Part shown: in pieces, positions 4,952-8,245 of the stretch
Position numbering within the stretch: the first letter of the stretch is position 1
Layout: each line of letters opens with the position of its first letter
Assembly: GCA_017520105.1 (NCBI GenBank)
Contig: JAFWRL010000135.1
Location: forward strand, 1 to 8,245
DNA from: Fibrobacter sp.
GTDB lineage: Bacteria > Fibrobacterota > Fibrobacteria > Fibrobacterales > Fibrobacteraceae
Length of the DNA: 8,245 nt
Reading direction: 5' to 3'
Made by a program: the position numbers and the translations under genes
The notes under the pieces: model-generated
Databases searched by the model: none
The model's input: only the letters and a program-made list of their open reading frames with translations
Told to the model about the DNA's origin: nothing

Positions 4952-6742
4952 ATGAAAAAACATTTCTTACCAAGGGCGCTATTCCTTTCTTCCGTGTTCC
5001 TCGTCGCCTGCGGCGAAGACAATTCCGCTATCCCGAATACAAACGAGGCACCGAACGAAGTCGCTAACTTGAACGAACTCGAAACAATCAGTTGCAATTA
5101 TGGAATCATCGGCAAGAAAGTCTATGTAAAAGACATCGCTCTAAACTACGAATGCGATGGAGACAACTGGTTTAAATCATACGATCAGGCAAGGTCAAGT
5201 TCATCTGTCCTAAATACGGTTTCGTCGAGCGGTACAGCATCCAGTTCTTCCGTCAAAAAAACGGAATCTTCAAACAGCACCGCATCCAGTTCTTCCATCA
5301 GCCAACAGAAATCTTCTAGCAGCGTAGCACAATCATCCAACAGCGTCGTATCAAGTTCTTCTACCGCACCAGTCGGTTGCCAGACATGCAAGTTCGGCAC
5401 ATTGACTGACGAGCGTGACGGCCAGACCTACAAGACCATAGAAATCGGGGATCAAGTCTGGATGGCAGAAAACCTGAACTACAACTATGATAGAGGAACC
5501 GCAAAAAGTTTCTGCTACGAAGATGATTCGACCAACTGTAAAAAATATGGACGACTTTACAGATGGAGCGCCGTCATGGACAGTGCAGGGCTTTTTTCTA
5601 CCAACGGAATAGGTTGCGGTCACAAAAACGCATGTACCCCCAAATACCCCGTCCAAGGAGTATGCCCCGAAGGTTGGCATGTTCCTAGTTCAGAAGAATT
5701 CACCGTTTTACTCAAAGCCGTTGGCGGAGTACAAAACAAGGAAAAGGACTGGCAGTGGGATAAAGCAGGCCTTAATTTAAAATCCACCAGCGGATGGGAA
5801 AATCATACTCTACTACAAAGCGGCAACGGAACCGACTCATTCGGTTTTTCTGCACTTCCTGCCGGTTACTGGGCATACCCTTTAGATTTAAACAACAGGA
5901 AAGCATACCAGTTAGGAGAAGAGGCTTACTTTGCAAGTTCAACGCAAGAGAACGGATTCAACAGTCACGCCATTTTCTTGGAACTCGCAACAGACAGCAG
6001 CGCAGAGCTTAGGAGTATCAATAGGGATGACGCGTTTTCTATCCGTTGCCTCAAAGGGAACGGTCAATCTATAGGAACCGGCAAACTGAAGGACGAACGC
6101 GACGGACAAATCTACAGAACCGTCAAAATCGGCAATCAAGTCTGGATGGCCCAAAACCTGAACTACGCCTACAAGGAACCTACTGCAAGCGAAGATTCCT
6201 CCAGTTTCTGCTACGGAGGCGACCCTGCCAACTGCACCATTTACGGACGCCTTTATCTGTGGAGCGCCGCCATGGACAGCGTAGGCAAATTCTCCCCCAA
6301 CGGAAAGGGATGCGGCTACGGCGCAAAATGCACCCCAAAATACCCCGTTCAAGGAGTTTGCCCCCAAGGTTGGCACCTGCCCAGCAGGGACGAAATCGTT
6401 ACTTTACTTGAAGCCGTGGGCGGGATACAGAACGAAGAAGAAAACTGGCTCTGGGATAATGCAGGGAAAAAACTGAAATCCGTTGGAGGATGGAACAATT
6501 TCAATCTAGAAAGCGGCAATGGTTCTGACGATTTCGATTTTTCGGCAATCCCCGCAGGAAACTGGGATTATAGCGGAAAATTCTTCGACATCGGAGACCA
6601 AACCGATATCATGACATCTTCCTTGCGAAAAGAGAACAGCAGTGACTCGTACTACTTAAGTCTATACAACAGTCAAAGCTACGCAGGCATTTACAGCGGA
6701 TCTAGCATGGACGGACAATCTGTCCGCTGCGTAATGGACTAA
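4952..6742 (+). CDS. Surface lipoprotein with two tandem FISUMP (Fibrobacter major paralogous) domains
   Basis: This 596-residue protein begins with a signal peptide and lipobox LVAC (lipidated C20). Residues 21-80 form a small N-terminal region with two cysteines. A serine-rich linker follows at about 82-138, full of SSSS runs, a typical Fibrobacter spacer. Two copies of the FISUMP domain come next, at about 149-368 and 377-595. Each opens with a DERDGQxYxTxxIGxQVWMAxNLNY block, continues through GRLYxWSA.MDS and TPKYPVQGVCPxGWHxPS, and closes with (S/V)(I/V)RC. Six cysteines are conserved in each copy (188, 196, 222, 228, 238, 366 against 420, 428, 454, 460, 470, 593), suggesting three disulfides per domain. 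Its function is unknown; family members occur in many copies per Fibrobacter genome. A display or carbohydrate-related role at the cell surface is only inference. A good Shine-Dalgarno supports the start. Confidence 0.93.
   Translation: MKKHFLPRALFLSSVFLVACGEDNSAIPNTNEAPNEVANLNELETISCNYGIIGKKVYVKDIALNYECDGDNWFKSYDQARSSSSVLNTVSSSGTASSSSVKKTESSNSTASSSSISQQKSSSSVAQSSNSVVSSSSTAPVGCQTCKFGTLTDERDGQTYKTIEIGDQVWMAENLNYNYDRGTAKSFCYEDDSTNCKKYGRLYRWSAVMDSAGLFSTNGIGCGHKNACTPKYPVQGVCPEGWHVPSSEEFTVLLKAVGGVQNKEKDWQWDKAGLNLKSTSGWENHTLLQSGNGTDSFGFSALPAGYWAYPLDLNNRKAYQLGEEAYFASSTQENGFNSHAIFLELATDSSAELRSINRDDAFSIRCLKGNGQSIGTGKLKDERDGQIYRTVKIGNQVWMAQNLNYAYKEPTASEDSSSFCYGGDPANCTIYGRLYLWSAAMDSVGKFSPNGKGCGYGAKCTPKYPVQGVCPQGWHLPSRDEIVTLLEAVGGIQNEEENWLWDNAGKKLKSVGGWNNFNLESGNGSDDFDFSAIPAGNWDYSGKFFDIGDQTDIMTSSLRKENSSDSYYLSLYNSQSYAGIYSGSSMDGQSVRCVMD
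5237..5296 (+). repeat. In-frame direct repeat in the serine-linker coding region
   Basis: GCATCCAGTTCTTCC occurs at 5237-5251 and again at 5282-5296, exactly 45 nt (15 codons) apart, encoding ASSSS in both places. This fits growth of the linker by slippage or unequal recombination without loss of frame. Confidence 0.7.
5396..6739 (+). repeat. Internal duplication encoding the two FISUMP domains
   Basis: The copies start about 684 nt apart (5396 and 6080). Beyond protein similarity they share near-identical DNA blocks, such as GGAGCGCCGTCATGGACAG against GGAGCGCCGCCATGGACAG. This points to a fairly recent duplication or ongoing gene conversion. Confidence 0.85.
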
Positions 6743-6747
6743 CTCGC

Positions 6748-6776
6748 CTTACGCGGCCCGCAAGGGCTGTCGCAAG
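6748..6776. other. G/C-rich stem-loop with GCAA tetraloop between convergent genes
   Basis: GCCC (6756-6759) pairs with GGGC (6764-6767) around GCAA, a GNRA tetraloop. GCG/CGC and CTT/AAG continue the stem past a TGT bulge on one side and an AC bulge on the other. It lies 5 nt after the FISUMP stop and 30 nt beyond the toxin gene end on the other strand. It has no T-tract on either side, so it could be a structured 3' end, a weak terminator or a repeat-element remnant. Confidence 0.4.
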
Positions 6777-6805
6777 ACCTGAGTTCTACATCCTGATTTC
6801 GGTGA

Positions 6806-7087
6806 TTATTTCTTAAAGATATCGCTATGAGTTCCTGTGTCAACCAAGGTCAACACAAGTACGCCATTATCCTTCAAGTAAAGCAACAGCCAATCCGGTT
6901 GAATATGGCATTCCCAGACGCCTTTAAAATTTCCCGATAGCTCATGGTTATGGTGTTTTGCGTCAAGTGGTTGGTCGAGTCGCAGTTTTTCAATGACATT
7001 TTCCAAAAGAGAAATGTCCAGTCCCCGCTTTCGCGCAAGCTTTACGCCAGCCTTAAAGCGAGATGTCTTGAGAAGCTCATATACCAT
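6806..7087 (-). CDS. yafQ: YafQ-family toxin (RelE/ParE superfamily mRNA interferase)
   Basis: This 93-residue protein matches YafQ over its full length: KLARKRG, then HELSGNFKG, WECHIQPDWLLLY and TGTHSDIF. E. coli YafQ binds ribosomes and cuts mRNA. Residues matching its active site by eye are H48, H61, D65, W66, H87 and F91. The exception is Asp83, where E. coli YafQ has Arg83. The start is set at the ATG at 7087. The antitoxin stop overlaps it by one base (TAATG), and AGAGGA stands 9 nt upstream, so translation is probably coupled. A TTG three codons earlier is in frame but abuts the Shine-Dalgarno and is rejected. The antitoxin gene upstream should neutralise it by direct binding and repress the operon. 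Confidence 0.9.
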   Translation of the reverse strand: MVYELLKTSRFKAGVKLARKRGLDISLLENVIEKLRLDQPLDAKHHNHELSGNFKGVWECHIQPDWLLLYLKDNGVLVLTLVDTGTHSDIFKK

Positions 7088-7362
7088 TACTTGCAATCCT
7101 CTAGGAGTTCCTTTGCAGAAGAATACCTTTTTGCCTTGGGGTTCCTAGCAAGTTTTTTTGCTTCTTCAATAGCGGCCAACGTCGAATCAGAGAACTCGCG
7201 TTGAGGCGGAACAATATCAAAAGGGATGCAGCGTTGGTTAATCGCCTGCTTCAAGAACAGTCTAATGGCCGTAGTAACATCCAAGCCGAGTGATTCAAAT
7301 AACTCCTCCGCCTGGTCCTTAGTGGCCTTGTCGATTCTCGTCTGTAAAACTGCATTTGCCAT
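7087..7362 (-). CDS. dinJ: DinJ/RelB-family antitoxin (type II TA)
   Basis: This 91-residue protein has a ribbon-helix-helix N-terminus: the strand NAVLQTRID, a helix with DQAEELFESLG, then VTTAIRLFLKQAINQ. The C-terminal tail KRYSSAKELLEDCK is the usual toxin-wrapping part. Such antitoxins bind operator DNA as dimers and block the partner toxin. The gene overlaps the toxin start by one base. The start at 7362 is chosen because AGGTGA precedes it at suitable distance and the length fits DinJ (about 86 residues). The same frame continues upstream to an ATG at 7473 with a stronger Shine-Dalgarno. That form would be 128 residues, with an extra 37 (MSEKEWPKS... including C, C and CIC) that I do not recognise as part of the family. 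Both forms may be made. Confidence 0.88.
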   Translation of the reverse strand: MANAVLQTRIDKATKDQAEELFESLGLDVTTAIRLFLKQAINQRCIPFDIVPPQREFSDSTLAAIEEAKKLARNPKAKRYSSAKELLEDCK

Positions 7363-7385
7363 ATGAATCACCTCGTTTTTAAACA

Positions 7386-7414
7386 AATCTAATTCATTTT
7401 CAATACAAATGCAA
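7386..7414 (-). promoter_or_regulatory. Inner promoter of the toxin-antitoxin operon
   Basis: On the - strand TTGCAT (7414-7409) and TAGATT (7391-7386) are separated by exactly 17 nt. Transcription would start near 7379, about 17 nt before the ATG at 7362 and after the alternative ATG at 7473. This promoter could only yield the short antitoxin. Confidence 0.55.
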
Positions 7415-7472
7415 TACATTTGACCACAAACTTGCGGATTTATCGCCGATTTTGGCCATTCTTTTTCACTCA

Positions 7473-7485
7473 TCTTTCGCTCCTC
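7473..7485 (-). promoter_or_regulatory. Strong Shine-Dalgarno and alternative upstream antitoxin start
   Basis: GAGGAG (7485-7480 on the - strand) lies 6 nt before an ATG at 7473, in frame with the antitoxin and with no stop between them. Initiation here would give the 128-residue antitoxin form. It is a better ribosome binding site than the one serving the ATG at 7362. Confidence 0.6.
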
Positions 7486-7536
7486 TTCGCCTACATACAT
7501 AAAAAGGCGAGACTTTAATCATTTTACACCGCGCAC

Positions 7537-7550
7537 AGAAAGCGCTTTCT
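7537..7550. promoter_or_regulatory. 14-bp perfect palindrome, candidate antitoxin operator
   Basis: AGAAAGCGCTTTCT is its own reverse complement. It lies about 10-23 nt downstream of the predicted start from the outer TA promoter, where a bound repressor would block transcription. DinJ/RelB-type antitoxins bind palindromic operators near their promoters, so autoregulation is the natural reading. A short leader hairpin is the alternative. Confidence 0.55.
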
Positions 7551-7566
7551 ACACATTTGTACACTA

Positions 7567-7595
7567 AATATAAATTACCGAAAGACGATTGTCAA
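7567..7595 (-). promoter_or_regulatory. Outer, near-consensus promoter of the toxin-antitoxin operon
   Basis: On the - strand TTGACA (7595-7590) and TATATT (7572-7567) are 17 nt apart, identical in both boxes and spacing to the tRNA-Ala promoter. Transcription would start near 7560 and include the ATG at 7473. It lies in the gap after the nuclease gene stop. Confidence 0.75.
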
Positions 7596-7642
7596 GAAGG
7601 CCTCGAATTTTTTCAAATTGACCAAAATTTTAGGCCATTCTT

Positions 7643-8245
7643 TTATCTAATCAACTCCGCGAGTTCATTTTGCGCATCGGGGTTGTTTGCGTAGTTCCGC
7701 ATGACCGATTTCATGTCGAGTAGGATGCAGTGGATTTTGTGGTACGGGCATTTTTCATCCTCCACTTTTTTCCAGTCGCCGTAGATGTAGCCCACGCGTT
7801 TCATTTGGAAGGTCGCTGAGCTTGCCGAAGCGCCTTCCGCATCCGCACAGTACGGCATAATGAATGCGTTGTAGATAGGTTTTGTCAGAGCGTCATTCTG
7901 AGAATGCGTAGCATTCGAAGAATCTAGGCCTAAAATTTCTTCCCATTGCGTTTCCACATATTCCGCATAAGCCATCTGTTTACACACGGATTCGGCCCCC
8001 GGCAAATGCGAATTGAAACCAGTCAAGCCGTATTTGTAGTACTTGGAATCGAGAATATACACCCCAGCATTGTCATTGCGAGGCGAAGCCGCGGCAATCT
8101 CACCTCCACATTCCATAACCATAATCGTATCGGGTCGGAGTGTAGAACGATGCTTTTCGTCCTTATCATCGTCATCCTGATAACTGATGCCAGCATCATT
8201 CTTTGAACCTTCAATGACAAACTTAAGGTGCGGATTAAAATCGGA
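7643..8245 (-). CDS. PD-(D/E)XK restriction endonuclease, LlaJI-like, C-terminal part (5' end outside window)
   Basis: The visible 200 residues are open to the right edge; the ATG at 8122 is internal. A nuclease active site is readable: RPDT (D39 of the visible part) and ILDSKYY (D66 and K68) form the D...(D/E)xK pattern of PD-(D/E)XK enzymes. The following text (LPGAESVCKQMAYAEYVE, IYNAFIMPYC, and YGDWKK through LLDMKSVMRNY) resembles the LlaJI restriction endonuclease family. In the LlaJI system this nuclease works with a McrB-like GTPase to cut unmethylated DNA; here the partner would lie beyond the window. Three palindromic repeat elements lie within the coding sequence, at visible residues 49-58, 107-119 and 137-145, all in frame. 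The first separates D39 from D66/K68. The nuclease fold is fairly sure; the LlaJI label is from memory. Confidence 0.7.
   Translation of the reverse strand, partial: SDFNPHLKFVIEGSKNDAGISYQDDDDKDEKHRSTLRPDTIMVMECGGEIAAASPRNDNAGVYILDSKYYKYGLTGFNSHLPGAESVCKQMAYAEYVETQWEEILGLDSSNATHSQNDALTKPIYNAFIMPYCADAEGASASSATFQMKRVGYIYGDWKKVEDEKCPYHKIHCILLDMKSVMRNYANNPDAQNELAELIR
7811..7838. repeat. Palindromic repeat element C inside the nuclease gene
   Basis: AAGG-T-CGCT (7811-7819) pairs with AGCGCCTT (7831-7838), giving an 8-bp stem with one bulged T around the loop GAGCTTGCCGA. The core CTGAGCTTGCCGAAG resembles a dispersed repeat known to me from many bacterial genomes. It encodes about EGASASSAT of the nuclease, a low-complexity stretch unlike its surroundings. 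Confidence 0.6.
7891..7928. repeat. Palindromic repeat element B inside the nuclease gene
   Basis: The outer arms ATTCT (7895-7899) and AGAAT (7919-7923) enclose a GA/GA internal loop. The perfect inner stem is GAATGC/GCATTC around GTA. The flanks GTCATT..GAG and AATCT match element A at 8071-8100. It encodes LDSSNATHSQNDA of the nuclease. Confidence 0.75.
8071..8100. repeat. Palindromic repeat element A inside the nuclease gene
   Basis: The outer arms ATTGC (8075-8079) and GCAAT (8094-8098) enclose an internal loop. The inner stem is GGC/GCC around GAA. It starts GTCATTGCGAGGCGAAG and ends in CAATCT, closely resembling a dispersed intergenic repeat type seen in several bacterial phyla. It encodes EIAAASPRND, between the two catalytic motifs of the nuclease. 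Confidence 0.75.

Noticed and set aside
7454..7644. 12-nt direct repeat GGCCATTCTTTT at 7454-7465 and 7633-7644 flanking the TA promoter region, considered as a target-site or attachment duplication
   Set aside because: A 12-nt match is expected about by chance in a window of this size, no element ends coincide with it, and one copy lies inside the extended antitoxin frame.
8023..8220. Short open frame on the - strand near the right edge
   Set aside because: The nuclease frame runs through the same bases to the window edge and contains the RPDT motif; this alternative frame has no family features.

Overview
The window most likely comes from Fibrobacter (Fibrobacteres; F. succinogenes or a close relative). 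The best marker is the lipoprotein gene at 4952-6742. It has a serine-rich linker and two copies of the 'Fibrobacter succinogenes major paralogous' (FISUMP) domain, a pattern I know only from this group. The other proteins fit a Gram-negative-type envelope: two LVAC lipobox lipoproteins, an exported M23 peptidase and UppP.

Layout. Positions 1-276 are the C-terminal end of a cyclophilin-type peptidyl-prolyl isomerase, followed by a perfect 32-bp palindrome. A tRNA-Ala(GGC) gene (365-437) has a near-consensus promoter and its own hairpin/T-tract terminator. A large exported M23 (LytM-type) peptidase (599-2611) and a small lipoprotein (2670-3047) follow on the + strand. They converge on a DUF2334-type polysaccharide deacetylase on the - strand (3063-3788). 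Between the deacetylase and the divergent uppP gene (3928-4773) lie two heptanucleotide tandem arrays in opposite orientation. uppP ends in a strong terminator, and the two-domain FISUMP lipoprotein follows. Up to about 6750 the content is mostly cell-envelope housekeeping: peptidoglycan cleavage, undecaprenyl carrier recycling, glycan deacetylation and surface lipoproteins.

From about 6800 to the right edge the content looks accessory, all on the - strand. A type II toxin-antitoxin pair (DinJ/RelB-type antitoxin, YafQ-type mRNA interferase) has TAATG start/stop coupling. Upstream of it in transcription is the C-terminal 200 residues of a PD-(D/E)XK restriction endonuclease resembling the LlaJI family. 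The antitoxin has two in-frame starts, each with its own Shine-Dalgarno and promoter, and a 14-bp palindrome lies just downstream of the outer promoter.

The most unusual signal is in the nuclease gene. Three short palindromic elements of the dispersed-repeat type lie in frame within about 290 bp of coding sequence. Two share one architecture (GTCATT..GAG, hairpin, AATCT), and one of these lies between the two halves of the nuclease active-site motif. Other points of interest are three genes without any Shine-Dalgarno (one with TATAAT 7 nt from its ATG, suggesting leaderless transcripts) and a YafQ toxin with Asp where E. coli YafQ has Arg83. Family assignments are from memory of motifs; no database search was run.
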